Shown in pieces: positions 33,224-43,591 of a stretch of DNA of 64,000 bases. Position 1 is the stretch's first letter. Each line of letters begins with the position of its first letter. The stretch is from Piezodorus guildinii (Eukaryota > Arthropoda > Insecta > Hemiptera > Pentatomidae). The stretch covers positions 4,010,063-4,074,062 of the forward strand of contig CM041298.1 in assembly GCA_023052935.1 (NCBI GenBank), read 5' to 3'. Made by a program: the position numbers and the translations under genes. The notes under the pieces are model-generated. The model saw only the letters and a program-made list of their open reading frames with translations. It was not told the DNA's origin and made no database searches.

Positions 33224-34400
33224 CTCACGGGCGGAAACGGTAAGTCCTATGAAACTGAAATTTCATATTTAAGACAACTATACGCCCGAGATGTGACAAA
33301 TCTTTTTTCATCAAAATGATCTTACCAGAAGAGGCACTTTATACCATACATTTTGCACCTTTTTTCGATTTTATCGAAAACGGTTCCGACGATTTTGATT
33401 AAACTCGCTATTTCGATGTAAAATTTAATGGGCTTTAATATCATGTAGGTTTTATTTGGATAAAAATGGTCTGACAGGGCTTAAATGCCGATATTTTAAA
33501 TTTTCTTCCTCTAAAGTACCTTTAATTTTGTAGATTCAATAATAATAACCAGATAATCTTGTTAACGCTGATGAAAAACAGGTAAATATATAAATTAAAT
33601 AAATTCGATACCCAACTAAAGGAGAAAACAGAAAAAAATATTTTTTAACGCAATTTTTCGTTTTTGAACATAAGAGCAGTAATATACATGTATGACATAC
33701 CGTTGGAAAGCTAAAGATTTTAGAAAAAATATCATCTCATACACAAGCTTTTAGAAGTTAATAGAGAGTGATGAAAAGAAGATAAAACTAACTGATTATT
33801 TTCGATAATAATATAATAGATTTTTTAATAAAACACGTGTTTCTATATAAATTCAATCTGATTAATTCCTTAATAATTTCACGTATTTTTATCTCATATA
33901 GGTTTCATTTGTATCAAAATGGTCTGACAGGGCTTAAATGCACATATTTTAAATGTTGATTCTATGAAAATAACTATATTATCTTGTTATCACTGTTGAA
34001 AAACAGGTAAATATATAAATTGAATGAATTCAATACCCAACTAAAGGAGAAAACAGAAAAAAATATTTTTTAACGCAATTTTTCGTTATTGAACATAAGA
34101 TACAGTAATATACATGTATGATATGCCGTTGGAAAGCTAACGATTTTAGAAAAAATATTATCTCATACAAAAGCTTTAAAAGTTAATAGAGAGTGATGAA
34201 AAGCCGATAAAACTAACTGATTATTTTAGATAATAATATAATACATTTCTTAATAAAACACAGGTTTCTATAGAAATTCCATTTAATTAATTATTTGATG
34301 GTTTCACTCATTTATATATCTCTTACTGTACTTGAAAATTCTTTCATTGATTTTAAAAATGGAGGTAAGTAAAAGTCGTGTGTTGCCCGCACCAGATTTT
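33060..34400 (-). repeat. Rep-X copy with internal duplication, minus orientation
   Basis: Starts with the palindrome (TTACTATATATAGTAAGGGA), carries a (TG)n run at 33187-33220, and ends GTGTTGCCCGCACCAGATTT. The block from GGTCTGACAGGGCTTAAATG to AAACACGTGTTTCTATA occurs twice (about 33470-33850 and 33920-34270), so this copy is a partial tandem dimer of 1.34 kb. Confidence 0.85.
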
Positions 34401-34681
34401 TTAAAATTATTACGGCTCAAAATAGGGTAATTTTGATACCAAAATTATGCTTCTACCTTCACTAGAACCAGAACTAACACAAACTTAACGATTTTTTTAC
34501 GCGACTTTTGGGGAGCGTTGGCTGATAATATTTTGCAGATTCTAATAATTTAACGTCTAGTTTTGGAAATCACATTTGGGATCCTGTTGTTGTAAGAAGA
34601 CCTTAAAACGTGTATTCTAAAATATTCACGATCGCAATACTTTTTCATAGTATTTATTTCATATTTAGGTAAGTGAAGGTA
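34401..34681. other. Short spacer between Rep-X copies
   Basis: Contains a Rep-X-like snippet (CACGATCGCAATACTTTTTC near 34629); otherwise unclassified. Confidence 0.4.
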
Positions 34682-35575
34682 AAAATCTGGTGCGGGCAAC
34701 ACACGACTTTCACTTACCTCCATTTTTAAAATCAATAAAAGAATTTTCAAATACAATTAGAGATAAAAATACGTGAAATTATTAAGGAATTAATCAAATT
34801 AAATTTCTATAGAAACATGTGTTTGATTCAAAAATCTATTATATTATTAGCTTAAATAATCAGTTAGTTTTATCTTCTTTTCATCACTCTCCATTAACTT
34901 CTAAAAGCTTGTGTATGAGATGATAATTTTTCTAAAATCTTTAGCTTTCCAACGGTATATCATACATGTATATTACTGTTCTTATGTTCAAAAACGAAAA
35001 ATTGCATTAAAAAAATATTTTTTCTGTTTTCTCTTTTAGTTGGGTATCGAAATTATTAAATTTATATATTTTCCAGTTTTTCATCAGCGTTAACAAGATA
35101 ATCTAGTTATTATTATTGAATCTACAAAATTAAAGGTACTTTAGGGGAAGAAAATTTAAAATATCGGCATTTAAGCCCTGTCACACCATCTTTATTCAAA
35201 TAAAACCTACATGATATTAAAGCCCATTAAAGTTTACATCGATATAGCGAGTTTAATCAAAATCGTCCTAACCGTTTTTGAGAAATTCGAAAAAAGGTGA
35301 AAAATGCATGGTATAAAGTGCCTCTTCTGGTAAGCTCATTTTGATGAAAAAAGTTTTGTCACGTCTCGGGCGTATAGTTGTCTTAAATATAAAATTTCAG
35401 GTTCATAGGACTTACCGTTTCCGCCCGGGAGTTACCACACACACACAAGACCTTTTTGTGGGACTGGGTTATTTGGACTCAGGGAACCCTAAAACGTGTA
35501 TTTCCGTTGAAAACTGGTATTCGAAAATTTTCACGATCGCAATACTTCCCTTACTATATATAGTAAGTGAAAGTA
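34682..35575 (+). repeat. Rep-X reference copy, plus orientation
   Basis: The most complete copy, about 0.89 kb. It starts ATCTGGTGCGGGCAACACAC and ends with CTTACTATATATAGTAAG (18-bp palindrome) followed by TGAAAGT. TAAAAAT is found directly at both borders (34678-34684 and 35572-35578 or so), either a target duplication or part of the element. No open frame longer than about 90 codons. Confidence 0.9.
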
Positions 35576-35859
35576 AAAATAGATTCAATAATAAGTTACT
35601 AAAATAGGTACAGAAGTTATTAGAAATGAACGTCTCACGTCTTGCACACTACAAAAAGATAGCGGAACATCCTAGAGATATTTAAAAATGAAATACAGAG
35701 CACGTACGCTTCAGCTTATAAATATAAAATACATCTTTATGTCTCGTCCGCTATAAAAAAAAAAAAAAAGAAAAATAAAATCTTTCTTCTCTTGTTGTTT
35801 TAGTTTCTTATTCAAAGTATGTTTTATTCATGTCTTGGATTCCAATATGTCATTTTATT

Positions 35860-35890
35860 ATAAACTAGCTTTAACCCGCGTCTTTGCTCA
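35860..35890 (-). repeat. Helitron-like terminus, fragment
   Basis: On the minus strand the sequence ends GACGCGGGTTAAAGCTAG followed by T, similar to the two plus-strand termini at 38030-38050 and 38455-38484. Confidence 0.3.
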
Positions 35891-35927
35891 CGACTATTTC
35901 ATTTTTAAGTCTGAAATATTATATTAG

Positions 35928-36640
35928 GTTTTTACTTTCACTTAATATATATGGTAAGGGGAAGTATTGCGATCGTGAAAATTTTCGAATTCCAGTTTTC
36001 AACGGATATACGCGTTCTAGGGTCCCCTGAGTCCAAATGACAAAGTCCCACAAAAAGGCCTCTGTGTGTGCGGTAACTCCCGGGCGGAAACGGTAAGTCC
36101 TATGAAACTGAAATTTCATATTTAAGACAAGTTATATGCCGAGATGTGACAAAACTTTTTTCATCAAAATGAGCTTGCCAGAAGAGGCACTTTATACTAT
36201 GCATTTTGCACCTTTTTTCGATTTTCTCGAAAACGGTTCCGACGATTTTGATTAAACTCGCTATATCGATGTAAAATTTAATGAGCTTTAATATCATGTA
36301 GTTTTCATTCTTGTTAAAATGTTGTGATAGGGCTTAAATGCCGATATTTTAAAAAACAACTAAAGAAGAAAACTGAAAAAAAGTTGTTTTTAATGCAATT
36401 TTATGTTTTTGAACATAAGAGCAGTAATAATACATATACATGAAATAATACATGCATGATATACCGTTGGAAAGCTAAAGATTTAAAAAAAAAAATATTA
36501 TCTAATACACAAGAGCTTGTAAAAGTTAATAAATAGTGATGAAAAGCCTATAAAACTAAATGATTTTTTTTTTTATAATTATATAATAGATTTTTTAATA
36601 AAACACATGTTTCTGTAGAAATTCAATTTAATTATTTATT
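35928..36640 (-). repeat. Rep-X copy, left half of a palindromic pair
   Basis: Minus orientation, beginning TTTTTACTTTCACTTAATAT and running inward to the AAACACATGTTTCTGTAGAA block, where orientation flips. Confidence 0.85.
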
Positions 36641-37248
36641 TAAGCTTGTTTATAAGATAATATTTTTTCTAAAATCTTTAGCTTTCCAACTGTATATCAT
36701 GCATGTATATTACTGCTCTTATGTTCAAAAACAAAAAATTGCACTATTTTTTTTTTGTTTAGTTTTCTCCTTTAGTTGTTTTTTAAATTGGCACAACTTA
36801 CATCAGTGGTAACAAGATAATATAGTTATTTTTATAGAATCAAAAAAATTAAAGGTACTTCAGAGAAAGAAAATTTAAAATATAGGTATTTAAGCTATGT
36901 CAGACCATTTTAATCAGAATGAAAACTACATGGTATTAAAGCCCATTAAATTTTACATCGATATAGCGAGTTTAATCAAAATCGTCGGAACCTTTTTTGA
37001 GAAAATCGAAAAAAGATGCAAAATACATGGTATAAAGTGACTCTTCTGGTAAGCTCATTTTGATGAAAAAAGTTTTGTCACATCTCGAGCGTGAGTGACC
37101 CACACACACACAGACCTTTTTGCGGGACTTGGTTATTTGGGCTCAGGGGACCCTAAAACTCGTATTTCCGTTGAAAACTGGAATTCGAAAATTTTCACGA
37201 TCGCAATACTTCCCCTTACTATATATATTAAGTGAAACTAAAATGAAT
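36641..37248 (+). repeat. Rep-X copy, right half of a palindromic pair
   Basis: Plus orientation from TTATAAGATAATATTTTTTC to CTTACTATATATATTAAGTG. With 35928-36640 it forms a 1.3-kb inverted repeat with almost no spacer. Confidence 0.85.
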
Positions 37249-37914
37249 ATGGTTGTGAAGTTGAAATTTTTCCTGGAGATTCGTTCAATGATCTAGATGT
37301 GCAATAAGACTGGGTTTGGAAAAATTCATCCTCTAAGTGGTTAAAAATTTTTTTTTTTCTAAAACGTAAAATAAAATTGGTTTTCTAATAACTTAAAAAC
37401 TATATGCATCCTCAAAAACTATAAGTACTCATTTGAATGACAATCAAATTTCTAACTATCTAGAAGCAAAATCGTCTGTATCTGAAAACTAATAGCATAG
37501 ATAATAAAATACTTATAACATATATTTAGGTATATTTCGTTTCGTAGACATGTTTCATGTGTAGGTTTCTATCGAATTCATATTGTTTCATTGTTGTTAG
37601 TTTTTAAAATGATTAATAGCCTGAAAAACGTTCAACTTTTGAAAAGATAATAAAATCTAGTTCTGAATCCTGAAAAAAATGCGAGCTTATTCAGTTGGAA
37701 GGGTACACCCCCGAGTGGAAAAAATACGCATTTATGTTACATATAAGTTACGATGGTAAAGAATGATAATGTTTTAAAGCAAAAATGTCAGTATTAGATA
37801 ATCACGGGTATGGCTACTTGCGACTGGTATGTTATTGTAGATTAAACTGAATAAAATTAATATCTGACAATCAAAAATAATCATTTATTTGTCATAAATT
37901 GACATAGTTAAAAG
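37249..37914. other. AT-rich sequence, no gene seen
   Basis: Nothing recognisable. Confidence 0.4.
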
Positions 37915-38050
37915 TTTAACTCACTGCTATCTCAGGTATATTTATATTTTATAACCTCACCTAACACAGTTATTATAAACGACTTTCTTAATTCGCAGAA
38001 ATTAAAAAAAAAAGAAATAATTGCGTGGAAAGCCGCGCAGTACAGCTAGT
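37915..38050 (+). mobile_element. Helitron-like 3' end, copy 1
   Basis: ATAACCTCACCTAACACAGT ... GCGTGGAAAGCCGCGCAGTA then CAGCTAG followed by T. A GC-rich near-palindrome followed by a CTAG end before T is the usual Helitron 3' terminus. The same 110 bases recur at 38375-38484. Confidence 0.4.
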
Positions 38051-38199
38051 GTTATAATTTTCAATAATTCATATATACACCAGTTTTTCTATATTACCTT
38101 AATTTTTTTTTACATATATATGTTACTATACACTCATTGTATTCCTTTTGTATCTTTTTAGCACTGATAATGGTTGACTGTATTTAGAAGGATTTATGA

Positions 38200-38310
38200 G
38201 AAGTTAATTGGGGGTGCAGTAATAAAAACACTTAATTAAGTTGAAACTTAATTTATAGTGACAACGTTTTGGCCTAAATGGCCATCTTCAGGGCATTTGA
38301 TACTAATATG
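38200..38310 (-). repeat. Hammerhead-like motif (HH4)
   Basis: On the minus strand: CTGAAGA (38285-38291), stem GGCC/GGCC with loop ATTTA, then AAAACGTTGTCAC, followed by GTTTCAACTTAATTAAG. CTGAAGA satisfies the CTGANGA rule, but the following GAAA reads AAAA, a probable inactivating change. Confidence 0.45.
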
Positions 38311-38374
38311 TGATCTCTCTCCTTCAATCTAATTTGTTAATTTATTAATGAAAAATTATTATAAACTTTCATAA

Positions 38375-38482
38375 TTGATTTTATAACCTCACCTAACACA
38401 GTTATTAGAAGCAACTTTCTTAATTCGCAGCAATTAAAAAAAATAAATAAATATTGGCGTGCAAAGCCGCGAGGTACAGCTA

Positions 38483-38484
<2 letters not shown>
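38375..38484 (+). mobile_element. Helitron-like 3' end, copy 2
   Basis: Same sequence as 37915-38050 with about 10% change, ending CGAGGTACAGCTAG|T and running straight into a (TA)n array. Confidence 0.4.

Positions 38485-38540
<56 letters not shown>
38484..38540. repeat. (TA)n microsatellite
   Basis: Interrupted once (ATATAAATATAT). Confidence 0.95.
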
Positions 38541-38771
38541 GTTTTTCTTTATATAATAAATAAAGGTATATAAATATAAATCTGTATCTCTAAAAGGTTA
38601 TTGGGTTCGATGGGGTATGTCCTTTTTCTTTCTCAACGGCTAGGCAAGGTGATATGGCCTTCATCACGCTTTATAAATAATTATTAATGAATAATTAAAT
38701 TATGGGATTTTTTATTATTATAATTTTTTTTCTATTAATTTTTAAAATATAATATTCTACTGATTACTCAC

Positions 38772-38886
38772 CCTGATGGGCCTCTACAAAGTTAAATACA
38801 ATGGCCCCGAAGGACATGTAGAGAAGCAATATCGCGGCTAGCAGAAGGAGGCGAGCGTTCTCCTCTCCCAGCCAGGCCCACACCAT
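38772..38886 (-). CDS. Two-pore-domain K+ channel (THIK-like), coding exon 1
   Basis: First coding exon of a potassium leak channel of the K2P superfamily. It encodes 38 residues plus one base. A short cytosolic start (MVWAWLGEENAR) is followed by a hydrophobic first membrane helix (LLLLAAILLLYMSFGAIVFN) and the start of the first extracellular loop (FVEAHQ). The 'xxNARxLLLAA...LY...GAxVF' pattern is what known KCNK12/13 (THIK) proteins show. The ATG is the first methionine after an in-frame TAG about 120 bases upstream, so the start is well supported. The exon ends at a GTGAGT donor in phase 1, matching the exon at 3369-3554, which starts with the two bases that complete a Glu codon. The exon is GC-rich compared with its surroundings. 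The long overlapping frame at 38792-39004 is a shadow. The THIK assignment comes from motif memory and has not been aligned. Confidence 0.85.
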
Positions 38887-39003
38887 CTTCCTTACTGGAG
38901 GGTCCGGACCGCACTGAGGGAGGTCCGCGGGGAGCTTGGAGGGGAGCGGGGAGGCGGGAATGTTGGTCTGCGCGCAAGTCCCAGCGTCCTATCTCTATCC
39001 ACA
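38887..39003 (-). promoter_or_regulatory. GC-rich 5' leader upstream of the K2P start codon
   Basis: This stretch just upstream of the channel ATG is strikingly C/G-rich on a 70% AT background. It has an in-frame TAG before the ATG and no intervening methionine, which fits a 5' untranslated leader. No TATA box or transcription start could be placed. Confidence 0.45.
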
Positions 39004-39214
39004 TCGGCTAATCGTTGTAATAATGAACAATTATGCATGAAACACATCATAATCGACTCCTTTGCTGATCTTAAAAGAAAAATAGAATCGAAAAAATTTT
39101 CAATCGAAAACCAATTTAATTCATTACAGTTTCTACAATTTTAACCTTATTTCGTAGTTCTGAAATTGATTTCATTAACCAAGAGATGAGGAAGACGTTT
39201 TCTGCGCGCACTAG

Positions 39215-39312
39215 ATTTTTTACTCTCATTAAAAAATCCTATGGCCGACTGCCAGGTGTGAAACCGCGACCTTGGGGATCCCATATATCCAATACACCAC
39301 AGGTGACCCCAG
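39215..39312 (-). mobile_element. SINE family C, head fragment
   Basis: On the minus strand, GGGGTCACCTGTGGTGTATT ... AAGGTCGCGGTTTCACACC keeps the A/B-box layout of the family. AAAAAATCCTATGGCC then matches copy C1. Confidence 0.65.
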
Positions 39313-39337
39313 AAAATGTATTCTGGAAGTAATTAAA

Positions 39338-40453
39338 GTTGGAATACAACGGGGTAGCCCATCAACTTTATGTAGATTTCAAAAAGGCTTATGATTCCAT
39401 AGACCGTCAGAAGCTGCATAACATCATGATTGAACAGGGAATAACTAGAAAGTTAGTAAACCTAGTACAGATGTGTTTGTCGGAAACATTCCACAAAGTT
39501 AGAATCGGTCATAATTACTCCGAGAAATTTGAGGTACGATCGGGTTTGAAACAGGGTGACTCCCTTTCACCTGTTTTATTTAATATAGCTGTAGAATATG
39601 TCATAGAAAAGGTGATGTGTACCGAAAAAGGCTTAAATATGGGTGTTAAGATTCCGATTTTGGGATACGCCGAGGATTTAGTACTCCTAGGTGAAGAAAT
39701 GGAAACTGTGTTAATAAAAACCGTTAAGGAAATAGGACTCGAATTAAATACCGATAAGACGAAATATATGATTAGTAGCAGAAACAGTATCGATCTTGGT
39801 GATATTGATGTATTAGGTCATACTTTTGAACACGTAGAGAAATTCAAGTATTTAGGTTCAATGATAACAAGAAAAAATGAAATCCAGGAAGAAATAAAGT
39901 CCCAGTTTAAGGTGATAAACGCGTGTTATTATTCAGTTGCTAAATTACTTAGCTCGCGGCTTCTGTCGAGAATCTTAAAGGTTAGAATTTATAAAACTAT
40001 AATTCTTCCGACGGTTTAGTTCTTTACGGATGTGAAACGTGGCCGCTTACTTTGAAGGATGAACAACGGCTTAAGGTTTTCGGAAATAAGGTACTGCGTA
40101 AAATATTTGGTCCGAAGAGAGATGAGGCCACTGGGGAGTTTAGAAGATTGCAAACGCGGAATAGCGGAGTTATTACCCTGTGAATATAATTGAGTTGATA
40201 GCATCGCGGAGACTCAAATGGGCGCGTAAAGTTGTTGGGCTCGGTGAGAAACGGATTCCGAGAAATTTAGTATTCGCTGAACCGACTGGTAGGCGTCCGA
40301 AAGGTAGGCCGAAGCGTCGATGGGAGGATTGCATTAAGGCTGATTTCGGGGGCTTGGGCTTGACCGGCGAACATTGGATGAGTCTGTGCAGGCGAAGTTT
40401 GGTGGTATCGGCATCGAACCTTCGGGTTCGATAAGCCTAATATTGTTATTGTT
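39338..40453 (+). mobile_element. RTE-like copy D with 18-bp target duplication
   Basis: A 5'-truncated 1.1-kb copy. The frame 39339-40019 covers RT motifs: YVDFKKAYDSIDRQKLHNIM, RSGLKQGDSLSPVLFNIAVE, then GYAEDLVLLGEE, where the catalytic YADD has become YAED, and the post-catalytic region. The frame continues in 40180-40434 (RPKGRPKRRWEDCIKADFGG) after a frameshift near 40160. The tail is (TATTGT)n. ATTCTGGaAGTAATTAAA (39320-39337) and ATTCTGGtAGTAATTAAA (40454-40471) are the target duplications with one mismatch, so both ends are exact. It lies between the channel and elongase genes. Confidence 0.93.
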
Positions 40454-40664
40454 ATTCTGGTAGTAATTAAAACGACTTCGCAAGTACTGAAAAAATATTT
40501 ATTTTGGATTCCTTTATTTCATTAGGAGTATGATATAAATTAGTAAACAAAAACTTAAAAAAATTAATAGGATCCAATTCTATTAAAGCATGATCATACT
40601 TTATATGACCACTATATAATTTATATGACAATAACTGTATACATCCTATGGCCAACTGCATAAT

Positions 40665-41145
40665 CAATCCATCGTCACTCTTTGTTAACTTTTACATGCT
40701 TGAGTACAAGATAATATTTTCTCTAAAATCTTTAGTTTTCCAACGGCATATTATACATGTATATTACTGTTCTTATGTTCAAAAACAAAAAATTACATTA
40801 AAAAATATGTTTTCAATTTTCTCCTTCAGTTGGATATCAAATTCGTTCAACTTATATATTTACCTGTTTTTCACTAATGGTAACAAGATAATATGTTTTG
40901 TTTTTTTATGAAATTCTACAAAACTAATGGTACTTTAGAGGAAGAAAATTTAAAATATCGGCATTTAAGCCCTGTCAGACTATTTCAATCTGAATAAAAC
41001 CTAACCGATATTAAAGCCTGTCTAATTTTACTTTGATATAGCGAGTTTAATCAAAATCGTTAGGGTCGTTTTTGGAAAATCGTAAAAAGGTGCAAAATGC
41101 ATGGTTTTAAGTAGCTCTTCTGGTAAACTGTTTTTTATGGATTTA
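40665..41145 (+). repeat. Rep-X partial copy, plus orientation
   Basis: From AATCCATCGTCACTCTTTGT to GTAGCTCTTCTGGTAAACTG. Both ends are missing. Confidence 0.85.
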
Positions 41146-41149
41146 GTTA

Positions 41150-41235
41150 TTTATGTGATTAGTGTCCACGTTCCAAATTTTTTTGGGTACCAAGTTTATA
41201 GAGCTCAGGGGGGCCCCTTCCCTTCAAAAAAAAAA
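41150..41235 (-). mobile_element. SINE family A fragment
   Basis: TTTGGGTACCAAGTTTATAG then AGCTCAGGGGGGCCCCTTCC matches the family A body in reverse (compare 9112-9160). Confidence 0.55.
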
Positions 41236-41239
41236 TAAC

Positions 41240-41445
41240 GTCAATCTATGCTTCTGTGGCTAATCGGATGATGCTACGGTAAGAGCCCTAAATTTTAGCT
41301 AAACAGATTTAATTAAGATAAGATCTTTAACAAGTACCTGTCTTCAATTTTACGTCCTCTCTGAAGAACGGCGAAACTATTTTTTACCCTTTTTAAACAA
41401 TCTTAGGGTGCCATCTCCAGCGTTTCAACCCGCTAACTTATCTTT
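41240..41445 (-). mobile_element. SINE family C fragment
   Basis: AACGTCAATCTATGCTTCTG ... GATCTTTAACAAGTACCTG ... CGTCCTCTCTGAAGAACGGC, matching C1 (6060-6200) but degenerate. Confidence 0.75.
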
Positions 41446-41602
41446 ATTTACAGTTTTATCAATTCATCATCAAACTTAGATATTTGTAGTATACAGAATC
41501 AAAAAAAGTACCAGAGGAGACTTCCAAATCAAACTTTAAATTTATTTCAGCTGAGTATACTAAAAATGCAACATTATTAGAAATATTTGAAGAAAATAAA
41601 AA

Positions 41603-41660
41603 ATCTGGTGCGGGCAACACACGAATTTCACTTATCTAGACTGTTAAAATCAATTATAAT
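41603..41660 (+). repeat. Rep-X end fragment
   Basis: AAAAAATCTGGTGCGGGCAA then CACACGAATTTCACTTATC. Confidence 0.75.
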
Positions 41661-42630
41661 ACTTTATCAATTAATAATACTTTAAGTCAACGTAAAAGTT
41701 CTTATTATCATGATGTTGCAACATTTAATAATAAATCATTTTTAAAAAAATAGTCTGTCCAGGATTTTTTTAGACAACCCATTCTTAACATATTTCCTGA
41801 TATACTAAATTTGTTATTAAATATGTTCCATTCTATTATCAGCTCGGTGCAGATCGTTTCAAGTTCGGATCTTAGACTGTATATTATATTTATATTACAA
41901 TATATTCACCTTTCCGAGAGAGAGTACATCACACATTTTTATTACTCATTAAAAGATTCATTACCATCAATTGTCAATTACAGACATAAGATGATCACCT
42001 GTACAAAATAAAAGATAAAAAATAGGGTAAAAATTCAAAAGAAAAATTCTTAAACCAATATTTTTATTCCAATATATACAAACGTAGCATATGTACAATG
42101 TTTCCTGAGTTTATATCATTTTGAGCTAGAATTCTTCAGTTCAGTTTTTTTTTTAAACCAGATCGTAATTTATAAACACATCACTTTTAATTTACGTTTT
42201 GACTTTAAGTTTACATAAATATCAAATTGGTAATTGAGGTATTTCTGTCTCATACCGAAGTGTTTTTTTTCTTAAGTTGATGGATTATTGAAATGTAATT
42301 CGATATTTTCCATCATAATTAGATCAAAACCATCGAGATAAAAATAAAATTTAACTTAATCATAATTAAATTAAACGGTTTTAGATATTCTTAATTGTTC
42401 ATATGAACTTTGAAACTCGCTTATTTAAAATTAAAGTTTCAAAGTTGACATTCCAATAAAATTTAATATATAACATTAATTATATTTTTATGAACACAAT
42501 GATATTTTATTCTTCAATATAGCATTGAAGGAAGTTCATCATTAATTCAAAGAATAAACCTCATATGGTTTTTCGAAAAAAAAAATATTATAATTATTTA
42601 ATAACCTAATAATATTATTAAATCGTCGTG
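41661..42630. other. AT-rich intergenic sequence, no gene seen
   Basis: Nearly 1 kb with only short chance frames and no repeat partner. Confidence 0.45.
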
Positions 42631-42633
42631 ATA

Positions 42634-43196
42634 CGAAGCATGTTTTTTAAGTAAGTACCGTTTTGAAATTAAAAAAAGACGTGAAAAGATATCGCAATAA
42701 TTTTATTTTTACATGAAAGCCTGTACCTTAATCTACTTTTCTACATAATTTCCATGAATTTTGAGGCACTTTTAATAACGCGACACCAGTTTTTGAATAC
42801 CCATCTCAAAAAATTCTGCCGCCTGACTTGTTAACCACTGCATCACAAATGTTTTACAAGTAAATGGGAAACTCTAGGTCATCCTACATATAGCCCTGAT
42901 CTGGCGCCCAGCGACTACCATTTGTTCCTGCACTTGAAGAAACATCGGGGCGGTCGACGTCTTCAAGACGATAACGAAGTCAAAACATTTGTAATGCAGT
43001 GGTTAACAAGTCAGGCGGCAGAATTTTTTGAGTAGGGTTTTCAAAAACTGGTGCCGCGTTATGACAAGTGCCTCAAAATTCATGGAAATTATGTAGATTA
43101 AGGTACAGGCTTTCATGTAAAAATAAAATTATTGCGATATCTTTGCACGTCTTTTTTTAATTCCAAAACGGTACTCACTTAAAAAAACATGCCACG
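42634..43196. mobile_element. Foldback mariner derivative flanked by TA
   Basis: Arms of about 210 bases in inverted orientation enclose a single-copy middle. The right arm plus middle encode a mariner transposase C-terminus on the plus strand: HPTYSPDLAPSDYHLFLHLK (including the third catalytic Asp), then EVKTFVMQWLTSQAAEFF, a stop in place of a Glu codon, and KLVPRYDKCLKIHGNYVD. The left arm is the inverted copy of the same 3' end. The termini (CGAAGCATG / CGTGGCATG) are each bordered by TA. The element cannot code for a full transposase. Confidence 0.85.
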
Positions 43197-43591
43197 TACA
43201 TTTCATCATTTTTGTGTTTCATTTCCGAAAATCCTATTTATAAGATATGAGCATCAATTGTAACGATACGACCAAATGGTAATTTAATATTAAAAAGTGT
43301 ATACAAAATTTAACCTTAATAATAAATTACAATTCAATGAACATTATAAATATATTTTATTTAGAATCATATTATTTATTTAACTAGATATTTATTTTTT
43401 TAAATTAAATTTTTATGTTTAATAACTTAAAAACTGAATAGATATTTAAAATAAAAATTAAAAGAAAAACTTAAATGGAAGCGTTTTTATCTTTGAATTG
43501 TCTTAAAATCTTAGGTACACGCGAATACATACCAACCTGTCATACAACATGACTTGGGTATATGTTTATTTTTTTAATAATATATTTTTAT

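Larger units (their letters stand above)
3555..38771 (-). other. 35.2-kb first intron of the K2P channel
   Basis: The interval between the two channel exons has matching phase-1 splice sites (GTGAGT donor at the right end, TTCCAG acceptor at the left end). It holds no other convincing host coding exon. It is filled with Rep-X copies, jockey-like and RTE-like fragments, SINEs, foldback elements and at least nine (TA)n arrays. A possible plus-strand non-coding exon at 20820-21154 is listed separately. Confidence 0.8.

Noticed and set aside
38792..39004. 70-codon open frame on the minus strand
   Set aside because: It overlaps the K2P exon in another frame, has no family motif, and owes its openness to GC-rich sequence; the K2P frame with splice donor is the real one.
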